NCBI RefSeq assembly: GCF_005893125.1
Contig: NZ_VCJS01000130.1
Span: forward strand, 1 to 34,853
Source: Nonomuraea basaltis
Lineage (GTDB): Bacteria > Actinomycetota > Actinomycetes > Streptosporangiales > Streptosporangiaceae
Length of the DNA stretch: 34,853 bases
Direction: 5' to 3'
Shown here: positions 21,800 to 30,108 of the stretch, piece after piece
How the letters are laid out: each line of letters opens with the position of its first letter
Position numbering within the stretch: the stretch's first letter is position 1
Made by a program: the position numbers and the translations under genes
The notes under the pieces: model-generated
The model's input: only the letters and a program-made list of their open reading frames with translations
Database searches by the model: none
Told to the model about the DNA's origin: nothing

Positions 21800-22645
21800 G
21801 TGAACTTGCCTACCATGGACCTCAACGGGATCACCTCGGTGGTTGACACACCCAGCCGTGCGTTGCAGGCGGCGTGGCAGCCGGGCGACGCGTGGCTCGG
21901 CGGCGGGACCTGGCTGTTCTCCGAGCCTCAGCCGCAGCTCGACCGGCTCATCGATCTCAAGGGCTTCGGCTGGGAGTCGCTGCGGGTCGAGGCGGACGGC
22001 CTGGAGATCGGCGCGACGTGCACCCTCGCGGAGCTGTCCGATGGAAGCATGCCGGAGGCTTGGACCGCGGGACCGCTGATCGACCAATGCCGCCAGGCGC
22101 TGCTGGGCTCCTTCAAGGTGTGGAACGAGGCCACCGTGGGTGGCAATCTCTGCATGTCGCTGCCTGCGGGCCCCATGATCTCACTGACCGCGGCCCTCGA
22201 CGCAAGCTGCACGATCTGGACGGCCGACGGGGGCGAACGGCGGGTCGCGGCGGCCGACTTCGTCACCGGACCCGGCTGCAACGTGCTGGGCCCGGGTGAG
22301 CTGCTGCGCTCGATCACCCTGCCGGAGGCCGCGCTACGCTGCCGGACCGCCTTCCGCTGGATCTCGCTGGCCCCGCTCGGCCGCTCCGCGGCACTGCTCA
22401 TCGGCAGGAGGTCACCTGACGACGGCTCCTTCGTGTTGACGGTGACCGCCTCGACCGTCCGGCCGGTCCAGCTGCCCTTTCCCCGGACGCCCGGTTCCGC
22501 GGAGCTCCTCGGCGCCCTCGAACACGCAATCCCGCCGGACTCCTACTACGACGACGTGCACGGAACGCCGGAATGGCGCCGACACATGACGCTCCGATTC
22601 GCCGAGGAGATCAGGCAGGAACTGTCGGCGGACGTCGGGAGGTGA
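21800..22645 (+). CDS. Molybdenum hydroxylase FAD-binding subunit (XdhB/CoxM/YgfM-like)
   Basis: This 281-residue subunit starts at GTG 21800; ATG 21815 would give 276 residues, and neither has a good ribosome site. The FAD-binding motifs of the CoxM/XdhB family are visible: AWLGGGTWLFSEPQPQLDRLIDLKG (about 30-55; G-G-G-T contacts FAD) and FKVWNEATVGGNLCMSLPAGPM (about 109-130; the TVGGN motif). It takes electrons from the 2Fe-2S clusters of its partner and passes them to NAD+, O2 or another acceptor. It lies 5 bp upstream of the fused Fe-S/molybdenum subunit. No maturation genes (XdhC, MobA type) are in the window, so the molybdenum cofactor must be supplied from elsewhere. Confidence 0.88.
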   Translation: MNLPTMDLNGITSVVDTPSRALQAAWQPGDAWLGGGTWLFSEPQPQLDRLIDLKGFGWESLRVEADGLEIGATCTLAELSDGSMPEAWTAGPLIDQCRQALLGSFKVWNEATVGGNLCMSLPAGPMISLTAALDASCTIWTADGGERRVAAADFVTGPGCNVLGPGELLRSITLPEAALRCRTAFRWISLAPLGRSAALLIGRRSPDDGSFVLTVTASTVRPVQLPFPRTPGSAELLGALEHAIPPDSYYDDVHGTPEWRRHMTLRFAEEIRQELSADVGR

Positions 22646-22650
22646 CCCGG

Positions 22651-25377
22651 ATGCGGATCGAGGTCAACGGCCAGGTCTTTACCGCTCAGCCTCGTCCTGG
22701 GCAGTGCCTGCGCACCCTGCTGAGGGAATTGGGCCACTTCGGCGTGAAGAAGGGCTGCGACGCGGGCGACTGCGGTGCGTGCACCGTGCACATCGACGGC
22801 CGGCCGGTGCACAGTTGCCTGTTCCCCGCGTTCCGCGCGGCCGGGCACCAGGTGACGACGATCGAGGGGCTCTCCTCCGGCGCGCAACTGCATCCACTGC
22901 AGCGCGACTTCCTGGCGGCGCAGGGATTCCAGTGCGGCTTCTGCACCGCGGGATTGATCATGACGGTCGCCGCTCTCGACCCCGGCCAGAAGCAGGATCT
23001 CCCGCGGTCGCTCAAGGGGAATCTGTGCCGGTGCAGCGGCTACCGCGCGATCGACGACGCCATCCATGGGATCGCTCATGCCGAGGACGCCGAGGGCACC
23101 TCACCGGGTGATTCGTGCGGACGGAATCTGCCGGCGCCGGCCGGTCCCGACATCGTGACGGGGGCGGCCCGCTACACCTTGGACGTCGCCATGGAGGGCC
23201 TGCTGCACCTCGAACTGCTGCGCTCGCCGCATGCGCACGCCCGCATCGTCGCCATCGACACGAGCGCCGCCCTCGCGGTTCCCGGCGTGCGAGCGGTGTT
23301 CACGCACGAGGACACGCCGAGACGGCTCTACTCGACCGGGCGGCACGAGAACCCCGACGACGATCCCTCCGACACGCTGCTGTTCGACGACGTCGTCCGC
23401 TTCACCGGGCAGCGGGTCGCAGCCGTGGTGGCCGACAGTGTGGCGGCCGCCGAGGAGGGCTGTCGCCGGCTCGTCGTCGACTACGAGGTGATGCCGGCTG
23501 TCTTCGACCCCGAAAAGGCGATGGCGCCCGGCTCCCCTCTACTGCATGGCGACAAGAGCGCCGACCAGCACATCGCCCGTCCAGAGCGCAACATCGCGGC
23601 CGAGGTGCACGGTGACGTCGGCGACGTCGAGACGGCGTTCGAGCAGGCCGACGCCGTTCACGAGCACACCTACGTCAGCCATCGTGTCCAGCACGCGCAC
23701 CTCGAGACACACGCCTCGATCGCCTGGGTCGACGGGTCCGGTCGGCTGGTGGTACGCACGAGCAGTCAGGTGCCGTTCCTCACCAAGCGCGCACTGTGCA
23801 CCCTCTTCGATCTTCCGGAGGAGAAGGTGCGCGTGGTGTGCGGCCGGGTGGGCGGCGGGTTCGGGGCCAAGCAGGAAATGCTGACCGAGGATGTCGTCGC
23901 TCTCGCGGCCCTGCGGACCGGACAGCCGGTGCAACTGGAGTTCACGCGCCAGGAGGAGTTCGAGGCCGGCGTGACCCGGCATCCGGTCACCGTGGACATC
24001 AAGGCCGGCGCGCGGAGCGACGGCACACTCACGGCGCTGCGACTGCGGGTCGTGACCAACACCGGTGCGTACGGCAACCACGCGAGCATCGTGTTCCACG
24101 CCTGCAACGAGTCGATCGGTGTATACCGTTGCGCGAACAAGAAGGTGGACGGATACGCCGTCTACACCAACACCGTCCCCTCCGGCGCCTTCCGCGGCTA
24201 CGGGCTGAGCCAGGCGGTCTTCGCCGTCGAGTCGGCGATCGACGAACTCGCCCACGCGATCGGCATGGACCCGGTCGCCTTCCGGGAACGCAACATCATC
24301 CGGCCCGGCGACGACATGGTGAGCTTCCACACCCCGTCGGCGGACGAGGCCAGGATCGGCAGCTACGGCCTGGACCAGTGCCTGACCCTTGTCGACGAGG
24401 CACTGAACCGCGGCAACGGGGCACAACCGCCCACGGAAGAAGGGTGGTCTGTGGGCAAGGGCGTCGCGCTGTCGATGATCGACACGATTCCGCCGCGCGG
24501 GCACCGGGCCGAGGCACGGATCCGGCTGTTGACCGACGGCGGATACCAGCTCGCGGTCGGCATGGCCGAGTTCGGGAACGGCACGACGACCGTGCACCAG
24601 CAGCTCGCTGCCGCCGTGCTCGGCACCACTGTTGACCGGATCCGGATCGAGCAGGCGGACACGGATCACGTCAGCCACGACACCGGTGCCTTCGGCTCGA
24701 CCGGGACAACGGTCACGGGCCTGGCCGTCACGCGCGCGGCAGAGGCGCTGCGTGACCGCATCGCCGCCGTCGGCGGGAAGCGGGCAGGTGCGGACCCGTC
24801 AGCCTGCGTCTTCGACGGCGACGAGATCCGCTTCGGCGACGTACGCCTGAAGCTCGCCACCGTCGCGGCAGCGACGCAGGCCGCAGGCAAGGAGCTGCAA
24901 GCGGCCGGCACATCCGACGGCGCACCATGTTCGGTGGCGTTCAATGTCCACGGCTTCCGGGTCGCGGTGTGTACCGGGACCGGTGAGATCAAGATTCTGC
25001 AGAGCGTCCACGGGGCGGACGCCGGGCGCGTCATCAATCCGATGCAATGCCGTGGGCAGATCGAGGGCGGTGTCGCACAGGCCCTGGGCGCCGCGCTGTA
25101 CGAGTCGTTCGTCGTCGACGGGGCCGGCCGGGTCACCACGGCGACCTTCCGCAACTACCACATCCCGTCCTTCGGCGACGTGCCGCGAACCGAGGTGTAC
25201 TTCGCCGAGACATCCGATGTCCTCGGCCCTCTGGGCGCCAAGTCGATGAGCGAGAGTCCGTTCAACCCGGTGGCTCCCGCGCTCGCCAACGCGGTCCGGG
25301 ACGCCACCGGTATCCGCTTCGGAACGCTTCCACTGGCCCGCGATCGCGTCCACGCAGCAACGGCCGCCGCCCTCTAG
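22651..25377 (+). CDS. Fused 2Fe-2S/molybdopterin large subunit of a xanthine dehydrogenase-family enzyme
   Basis: In this 908-residue protein the small Fe-S subunit and the large catalytic subunit are one chain. Residues 1-150 hold two 2Fe-2S domains with all eight cysteines: C36, C41, C44, C56 (plant-type) and C95, C98, C126, C128. From about 165 the molybdenum domains follow: TGAARYTLDVAMEGLLHLELLRSPHAHA, then GRVGGGFGAKQEML, FRGYGLSQAVFAVESAIDELA, FGSTGTTVTGLAVTRAAEA, and near the end GAKSMSESPFNPVAPALANAV, which includes the catalytic Glu region. It hydroxylates a purine, N-heterocycle or aldehyde with water as oxygen source; the exact substrate cannot be read. The fusion plus separate FAD subunit resembles E. 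coli XdhD/YgfM rather than canonical XdhAB. Start 22651 follows GGGAGGTG. Confidence 0.9.
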   Translation: MRIEVNGQVFTAQPRPGQCLRTLLRELGHFGVKKGCDAGDCGACTVHIDGRPVHSCLFPAFRAAGHQVTTIEGLSSGAQLHPLQRDFLAAQGFQCGFCTAGLIMTVAALDPGQKQDLPRSLKGNLCRCSGYRAIDDAIHGIAHAEDAEGTSPGDSCGRNLPAPAGPDIVTGAARYTLDVAMEGLLHLELLRSPHAHARIVAIDTSAALAVPGVRAVFTHEDTPRRLYSTGRHENPDDDPSDTLLFDDVVRFTGQRVAAVVADSVAAAEEGCRRLVVDYEVMPAVFDPEKAMAPGSPLLHGDKSADQHIARPERNIAAEVHGDVGDVETAFEQADAVHEHTYVSHRVQHAHLETHASIAWVDGSGRLVVRTSSQVPFLTKRALCTLFDLPEEKVRVVCGRVGGGFGAKQEMLTEDVVALAALRTGQPVQLEFTRQEEFEAGVTRHPVTVDIKAGARSDGTLTALRLRVVTNTGAYGNHASIVFHACNESIGVYRCANKKVDGYAVYTNTVPSGAFRGYGLSQAVFAVESAIDELAHAIGMDPVAFRERNIIRPGDDMVSFHTPSADEARIGSYGLDQCLTLVDEALNRGNGAQPPTEEGWSVGKGVALSMIDTIPPRGHRAEARIRLLTDGGYQLAVGMAEFGNGTTTVHQQLAAAVLGTTVDRIRIEQADTDHVSHDTGAFGSTGTTVTGLAVTRAAEALRDRIAAVGGKRAGADPSACVFDGDEIRFGDVRLKLATVAAATQAAGKELQAAGTSDGAPCSVAFNVHGFRVAVCTGTGEIKILQSVHGADAGRVINPMQCRGQIEGGVAQALGAALYESFVVDGAGRVTTATFRNYHIPSFGDVPRTEVYFAETSDVLGPLGAKSMSESPFNPVAPALANAVRDATGIRFGTLPLARDRVHAATAAAL

Positions 25378-25435
25378 CGGCGCACCCCGCGCCTCGGACG
25401 AAATGTGGACCCGTGTGCATTTAGCCACAGACTTT

Positions 25436-25465
25436 CGAGGCATGCCTCGCGTCGCTTGCGGCGAC
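25436..25465. repeat. Adjacent palindromes upstream of the cytochrome b gene
   Basis: CGAGGCATGCCTCG (25436-25449) is a perfect 14-bp palindrome. It is followed at once by GTCGC-TTGCG-GCGAC (25451-25465), a 5-bp stem. They lie in the 240-bp gap between the molybdenum subunit and cytochrome b and may terminate the first or regulate the second. No other feature is seen in the gap. Confidence 0.4.
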
Positions 25466-25617
25466 CCGGACGACCGCGTAGGGGCAGGCGTGGTCACGTC
25501 ATTCCCCCGGCAAAGGACCCGATGGCAGTGACGGGAATCACCGTCACCGACGCCTCATCGTTGTCACACCTCCCGGCCCGATTCCGTCTTGTGAGTAGGC
25601 AAGGTTAAGGGGCCCAA

Positions 25618-27009
25618 ATGCGTTCGTTGTTGGCCAAGCGCCGCTCGTTTCAGTTCTCCCACTGGTCGTTCATGTTCGCGGAAATCGCCGTCTGGTCGTT
25701 CGTCGTTCTGGCGGTGACCGGGGCGGTGCTGATGGTGTTCTACAACCCCAGCATGTCCCAGGTGACCTATGACGGCTCGTACGGCCCGCTGCGCGGACTC
25801 TTCGTCAGCAAGGCCTTCGACTCGACCATGCATCTGAGCCTGGAGGTGCGCGGTGGCCTGCTCATCCGCCAGGTCCACCACTGGGCGGCGCTCGTCTTCG
25901 TGGCGGCCGTCGTGTTGCAGCTGCTGCGTATGTTCCTCACCGGCGCGTTCCGCCGCCCGCGCACCGGGCAGTGGCTGATCTGGGTGACCCTGCTGGCGCT
26001 GGGCATGGCCGCGGGCGAGAGCGGCAACGCCCTGCCTGACGACATGCTGTCGGGTGGGAGCCTGTGGCTGATCATGTCGGTGGTGCAGTCCATCCCCGTG
26101 GTGGGAACCTGGGCGCTGTCGCTGCTGTTCGGCCCGGACTTTCCCGGTGACAGAGTCATTCCGGTCATGTACGGGGGGCACCTGCTGATCGCGGTCGTCA
26201 TGGCCGCGCTGCTGATCGCCCGTGAACTCCTGGTGCGGCGGCACGGCCACTCCCGGTTCATCGCCTCGCTGCCGGCGCGGCGGAGCGCACGCCCGACGAT
26301 GGCGCTCGCGACGATCGGCATGCTGATCATTCTCGGGTTTGGGTTCCAGATCGCCCCTATATGGCTGTACGGCCCTGCCAAGCCGACGCAGATCTCGGCG
26401 GGCTCGGTTCCTGACTGGTACATGGGGTTCCTCGACGGCGCCCTCCGGATCATGCCCGGGTGGGAATTCACCATCGGGGACTACACGCTCAGCCTCGCGG
26501 TCCTCGTCCCCACACTGGTGATACCCGGGGTCTTCTTCACCGCCCTCGCCGCCTACCCGATGGCCGAGCGCTTCCTCGTCTCGCGACGCGGCCGCCGCGA
26601 CGCGCTGGGCCGGCCCAAGACCACGAGCCGCATGGCCCGCGAGACGCTCGCGCGTGACCTGCTCGATCGGCCACGCGAGACGCCGGTGAAGACGGCCATC
26701 GCGGTCGCCGGCGTCACGTTCTACGGCCTGCTGTGGGCAGCCGCGGCCAACGACCAGATCGCCCACCAGTTCCACCTCACCGTCGATGCTGTGACGATCT
26801 TCTTCAGGTTCGGCGTGGTCGTCGGCCCCGTCATCGCCTTCATCATCACCCGGTGGATCTGCCTCGCACTTCAGCAGACGGATCACCACGTGGCCGAGCA
26901 CGGAGTGGAGACCGGGATCATCACGCGGTCCCCGGACGGTGGATTCCACGAACGGCTGACGCCTGCGCAGCAAGAGCGCCGGGAGCCGGCGATCACCTCA
27001 GGGAGATGA
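25618..27009 (+). CDS. Orphan bc1-complex cytochrome b subunit (QcrB-like)
   Basis: This 463-residue multi-helix protein with the cytochrome b fold is shorter than typical actinobacterial QcrB (about 545). The heme-binding helices show GGLLIRQVHHWAALVFV (His-His region, about 79-95) and MYGGHLLIAVVMAALLIARELLVRRHGH (about 184-211). The Qo-site motif is SVPDWYMGFLDGALRIMPGWEF, with PDWY as in actinobacterial QcrB. Further helices occur about 290-312, 363-383 and 395-420. Canonical QcrA (Rieske) and QcrC partners are absent on both sides, so it is a second, stand-alone copy. The stop TGA overlaps the ATG of a ruined NDH-2 gene, suggesting a former NDH-2/cytochrome b pair. The ribosome site is the AAGGGG region before 25618. 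Confidence 0.88.
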   Translation: MRSLLAKRRSFQFSHWSFMFAEIAVWSFVVLAVTGAVLMVFYNPSMSQVTYDGSYGPLRGLFVSKAFDSTMHLSLEVRGGLLIRQVHHWAALVFVAAVVLQLLRMFLTGAFRRPRTGQWLIWVTLLALGMAAGESGNALPDDMLSGGSLWLIMSVVQSIPVVGTWALSLLFGPDFPGDRVIPVMYGGHLLIAVVMAALLIARELLVRRHGHSRFIASLPARRSARPTMALATIGMLIILGFGFQIAPIWLYGPAKPTQISAGSVPDWYMGFLDGALRIMPGWEFTIGDYTLSLAVLVPTLVIPGVFFTALAAYPMAERFLVSRRGRRDALGRPKTTSRMARETLARDLLDRPRETPVKTAIAVAGVTFYGLLWAAAANDQIAHQFHLTVDAVTIFFRFGVVVGPVIAFIITRWICLALQQTDHHVAEHGVETGIITRSPDGGFHERLTPAQQERREPAITSGR

Positions 27010-27143
27010 CAGGGACACCGAACAGGGCCACAGGTTGTGATCGTCGGAGGCGGGTGCTTGACGACGGCGGCGTCCTGGACTACGACCGGATGATCGTCGC
27101 GGCGGGAGGCGTGAGTACGTCGATCGCAACCGTCCGCTTGTGA
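27006..27143 (+). pseudogene. Deleted NDH-2-type NAD(P)/FAD oxidoreductase
   Basis: The ATG at 27006 overlaps the cytochrome b stop. After a frameshift, the frame beginning at 27034 reads VVIVGGG, the start of the FAD dinucleotide fold. Without a gap the sequence jumps, in the original frame, to RVLDDGGVLDYDRMIVAAGG (about 27051-27110), which in NDH-2 proteins lies some 80-100 residues further on. The rest of the gene is missing. One frameshift plus an internal deletion explain it. Confidence 0.6.
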
Positions 27144-27565
27144 TGGACCTCCACCCCATCATGATCAACCGGTTGCCGCTTGACGTTTACCTTGGTTGCC
27201 GCCCTCCTATGCAGCGGCTGCTCCAGCGGGCTCGGGGCGGTAGATGCGGCGGATGCCGGCCAGTTGCTGCTCACGGGGCTGTCTGGGCGCAGGCGAGGCC
27301 AACGCCGTGTGCCTCAGGCCGCGAGACATACCGGCGACATACCGGCCCCTATTAGCGTTACCCCTGCCAACGACTCACGAGCCTGGAGAGCCGCGGAGTG
27401 CCGGGAAGTTCGCCGGACACCGCCGTGGCCCGCCGAGCATCCCAGATCCACAGCTCGGCATCGAAGACGACCATCACGGGCACAGCATGGCCACGCGGGT
27501 CCGACACACCTTCGGCATGCCGCGGCTTCCCGAGAATCGTGATCATGACCTACGAGAGGGACCCC
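27144..27565. other. Gap without a recognisable gene
   Basis: I see no convincing gene here. A TTG-initiated frame at 27180 begins with a lipoprotein-like stretch (TFTLVAALLCSGCSS) but lacks a proper lipobox (Cys at -3), has no ribosome site and no family resemblance. An ATG at 27545, in frame with the secreted protein below, would only add seven polar residues. Confidence 0.4.
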
Positions 27566-27985
27566 ATGAAGATTCTGCGTAACGTGGCTGTCGTCGCCGC
27601 CATGGGCCTGGCCACGTCGATCACGGCGGCACCCGCCATGGCATCCGCCGACCAGTACCTCATCGCACGCTGCGCGAAAGGCAACTTCGGCATCGAGATC
27701 AAGGCCCGCTACCGGACGACCGGGACAACGCACCTGTTCAACCAGCTGTCCTGGCGGATCGCCGGCAATGTCGGCAGCAAGAACACCGTCCGCTTCTCCT
27801 TCATGCAGGACGCCCAGCCGGACTTCGTGTTCAAAGCCTTCGGCTACGAGGGCGGCAGGACGGGCGCACGGAACATCTGGGTGACCAGGCCGAAGGCGCA
27901 CAAGGTGTTCGTGAGGTTCGGTGTCCGGTTCGACACGAGAGCCTCCTCCGACCCGGGCTGCACGTACCAGACCCGCGGCATCTAG
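27566..27985 (+). CDS. Small secreted protein of unknown function (139 aa)
   Basis: The product starts MKILRNVAVVAAMGLATSITAAPAMA, a clear Sec signal peptide with likely cleavage after AMA (residue 26). The mature domain, about 113 residues, begins SADQYLIARCAKG and ends SSDPGCTYQTRGI. Its two cysteines, near each end, could form one disulfide. The composition is basic and beta-rich with many Arg, Phe and Thr. I recognise no family. ATG 27566 is chosen because the signal peptide begins there, with GAGAGG 7 bp upstream. A strong hairpin follows. It appears monocistronic. Confidence 0.7.
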   Translation: MKILRNVAVVAAMGLATSITAAPAMASADQYLIARCAKGNFGIEIKARYRTTGTTHLFNQLSWRIAGNVGSKNTVRFSFMQDAQPDFVFKAFGYEGGRTGARNIWVTRPKAHKVFVRFGVRFDTRASSDPGCTYQTRGI

Positions 27986-27991
27986 GGTGAT

Positions 27992-28024
27992 GGGCCGGTC
28001 TCACCCCGAGAGGGTGAACGGCCC
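27992..28024 (+). terminator. Two-step hairpin after the secreted-protein gene
   Basis: GGGCCG (27992-27997) pairs with CGGCCC (28019-28024), and inside it TCACCC (28001-28006) pairs with GGGTGA (28012-28017) around a 5-nt loop, leaving a small internal bulge. It begins 7 bp after the stop codon and has no U-tract. Confidence 0.65.
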
Positions 28025-28130
28025 AGGGATCAACCTGCGTAGGTGGGCGCGCTCTTACGACTGAACACGGTGGCCATCCGCAGCCCCTTCAACATGTCGT
28101 TCCGAGAAACTCCTCGATCCTGGGACGAGG

Positions 28131-28801
28131 TCAGTTGCCCCTGACGAGTGCCCACAGCTCGATCGTGGTCGCCCTGCGGCCCCAGGCGATCACGGCCGAG
28201 AGCATCAAGAGAACCAGCGGCAGCACCACGCCGCCACCGGACACGAACAGCTCGGTCAGCGTCGCGCCGATCATCAGGCCGGCGACGCCATCCTCGCCCG
28301 TCCCGCCTAGCCCTTCGAGCTGCCCGCCGACCGGCTCGCCGCCAAGCGCGTCCTCGACCAGTTGCACGAGGCGCTGGATCGCATCGCCGCAGTCCACGAC
28401 TTCTCCAAAGGCATGGGGTTGGCTGCGCCGCAGATCGGATTGCCGCGGGCGGGTGGCGTGGGCGCTGCCAGCGCCGGCGCGGCGCCGCGGCCCAGGACGG
28501 CGAGCAGGGTGGCCAGGGCCCTGGTGCCGGGCCATTCGGCGGTCGGGCGGCTCCACAGTGCGGGCGCGGCCACGACGGCCGCGCCCAGCGCCGTCCAGGT
28601 GAGGACCACCTGCGCGGGCGGGGCGTGCCGGTCGGCGAGGCAGGCCGGATAACCGTCGCTCACGGCGGTGGCGGCCAGCGACACGGCCTTCCATCGCTCC
28701 GGGTCCAGGCCGGTACTGCGCGCGGCCTCCAGCCAGCCGATCGAGCAGCTGAAGGCCGCTGTGGTGGACGGCCTCGCCGGGGACACACTCTCAGGGTTCA
28801 C
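28131..28801 (-). pseudogene. Decayed membrane-protein pieces on the minus strand
   Basis: Two minus-strand frames look protein-like but do not join. The upstream piece (about 28762 down to 28460) contains WLEAARSTGLDPERWKAVSLA and helix-like VVLTWTALGAAVVAAPALW. The downstream piece (about 28290 to 28131) contains VVLPLVLLMLSAVIAWGRR and ends at a stop. Between them lies a deformylase fragment on the other strand. I do not recognise the family. The rest of the 27986-28998 gap shows no further gene apart from the terminator. Confidence 0.3.
28311..28455 (+). pseudogene. Peptide deformylase N-terminal fragment
   Basis: The plus-strand frame reads PFELPADRLAAKRVLDQLHEA, then LDRIAAVHDFSKGMGLAAPQ with IGLPRA. 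GxGLAAPQIG is motif 1 of peptide deformylase and the helical lead-in matches actinobacterial Def. Motifs 2 (EGCLS) and 3 (HExxH) are absent, an in-frame TAG (28308-28310) stands right before the fragment, and no start codon serves it. It is a transplanted or leftover piece of a def gene. Confidence 0.65.
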
Positions 28802-28998
28802 CGACGGCTGGTCCTTGCCGCCGTCGCCGCGGCTGTCGCGGCCACCGTCCTGACGTCCGGCCCGGGCTCACACGGACGTGGCGAGCCGGCCGCGTACTGA
28901 AGGGATGGGCGGAAGTACTTAAGCATGTCAGATTCCCCGTCGTTCCCGTCTCCCTAATTTGGTGGTCACAAGAGAGCACGACCACTGAGGAGAGAGAC

Positions 28999-29367
28999 AT
29001 GAGCGACATGAACGAGCTGGTCCAGCGCTACCTCGCCGCGTGGAACGAGACCGACGCCGCCGCGCGGCAGGCCGTTCTGGCGGAGGTCTTCGCCGAGGAA
29101 GCGGTGTACACCGACCCGCTGGTCTCCGTCCGGGGCAGGGACGGGCTCGACGCCACCATCGCGGCGGTTCAGGGGCAGTTCGGCGGGCTGGTCTTCAGCC
29201 TCGGCGGCGCCGTGGACGCCCACCACGACATCGCGCGGTTCACCTGGCACCTGGGACCAGAGGGCGCCGAGCCGATCGTCATCGGCTTCGACGTCGCGGT
29301 GATCGGTGACGACGGGCGGATCAGCCAGGTGCTCGGCTTTCTCGACAAGGTGCCGGCCGGAGTCTGA
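28999..29367 (+). CDS. SnoaL-like/NTF2-fold protein
   Basis: This 122-residue single-domain protein of the NTF2-like superfamily has the opening LVQRYLAAWNETDAAARQAVLAEVFAEEAVYTDPL (about 7-41), the A-W-N..D followed by Y-T-D-P pattern of SnoaL-like proteins. A curved beta-sheet follows, with FTWHLGPEGAEPIVIGFDVAVIGDDGRISQVLGFLD. Members include polyketide cyclases, isomerases and many uncharacterised proteins, so function is open. The start ATG has GAGGAGAG upstream. It probably forms a short unit with the DUF1330 gene 62 bp downstream, which has its own GAGGAGG site. Confidence 0.88.
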   Translation: MSDMNELVQRYLAAWNETDAAARQAVLAEVFAEEAVYTDPLVSVRGRDGLDATIAAVQGQFGGLVFSLGGAVDAHHDIARFTWHLGPEGAEPIVIGFDVAVIGDDGRISQVLGFLDKVPAGV

Positions 29368-29429
29368 ACACCTCGGGGCGGACCGCTGGGCCGCTCCGCA
29401 CCAGTCGTCCATGGAACAGAGGAGGAACC

Positions 29430-29777
29430 ATGACCGCTTACGCGATTGCACACCTGCAGGAGGTCACTCCGAACCCGGAGATCGCCGAGTACATCGAGCG
29501 CATCTCCGCTACCTTCGAGCCGTACGGCGGCCGCTTCCTCGTGCACGGCACGCAGCACGAGGTGAAGGAGGGCAGCTGGCCCGGGCACATCGTGATGATC
29601 GCCTTCCCCGGGCTCGCCGAGGCGCGGGCCTGGTGGGACTCACCCGCTTACCAGGAGATCGCACCGCTGCGCTCGCGGCACATCGAGAGCGACATCATCC
29701 TGGTCGGAGGCATCCCCGAGGGCTACGACCCGGCTTCCACCGCAAAGGCGATGCGGGAGGCGCTGCCTGCCGAGTAG
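29430..29777 (+). CDS. DUF1330 family protein
   Basis: This 115-residue dimeric alpha/beta-barrel protein has family blocks AYAIAHLQEVTPNPEIAEYIERI (about 3-25), YGGRFLVHGTQHEVKEGSWPGHIVMIAFPGLAEARAWWDSPAYQEIAPLR (in two adjoining parts, about 34-83; the W-W-D-S-PAY-E segment is the DUF1330 hallmark) and a C-terminal IILVGGIPEG. DUF1330 proteins are structurally related to ABM and YCII barrels; no reaction is established. A strong GGAGG site precedes ATG 29430. It is likely co-transcribed with the SnoaL-like gene. Confidence 0.88.
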   Translation: MTAYAIAHLQEVTPNPEIAEYIERISATFEPYGGRFLVHGTQHEVKEGSWPGHIVMIAFPGLAEARAWWDSPAYQEIAPLRSRHIESDIILVGGIPEGYDPASTAKAMREALPAE

Positions 29778-29806
29778 CCCCCGGGTTCGGGCCGGGCCGG
29801 CAGCGC

Positions 29807-30108
29807 GAGAGGCGTGCCCGCGGCCCTGCTGGACACGATGATCGCGTAGATCCGGGACGACCGCCTCAAGGGGCTCGCAGGCGGTCGTCCGCTTCGGCAC
29901 CGCGCGAGCCTGCGCGAGATCATCGTGCCCATGCGGGTGGTGCACGACGACGCGGACTTCTCCGCGCCCGGTTGACGTGACCGGCCGCCGGATCGCGCCT
30001 CTCGTGCCCGGGGCGGTCTACAAGGAGTACCCGGCGGCGGACCACGGAGTCTTCGGGGGCCACAAGGACCGGCTCAACGCCGATCTCCTGGAGTTCGTCA
30101 AGCGGTGA
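29807..30108 (+). pseudogene. Frameshifted C-terminus of an alpha/beta hydrolase (chloroperoxidase-like)
   Basis: The first frame reads GVPAALLDTMIA, a TAG, then IRDDRLKG and RASLREIIVPMRVVHDDADFSAP, after which an extra G near 29970 shifts the frame. The second frame reads VDVTGRRIAPLVPGAVYKEYP, then AADHGVFGGHKDRLNADLLEFVKR and stop. This is the end of a non-heme chloroperoxidase/esterase-type hydrolase, with catalytic Asp and His (DHGVFGGH) still present. The nucleophile half is gone and the upstream TAG and frameshift kill it. Its last 11 bp overlap the convergent cupin gene. Confidence 0.7.

Noticed and set aside
27180..27542. Possible lipoprotein starting TTG at 27180
   Set aside because: No proper lipobox (Cys at -3), no ribosome site, and the remainder is low-complexity.
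28760..28900. Plus-strand hydrophobic stretch RRLVLAAVAAAVAATVLTSG
   Set aside because: Looks like a signal or membrane segment but has no downstream domain and stops at once in low-complexity sequence.
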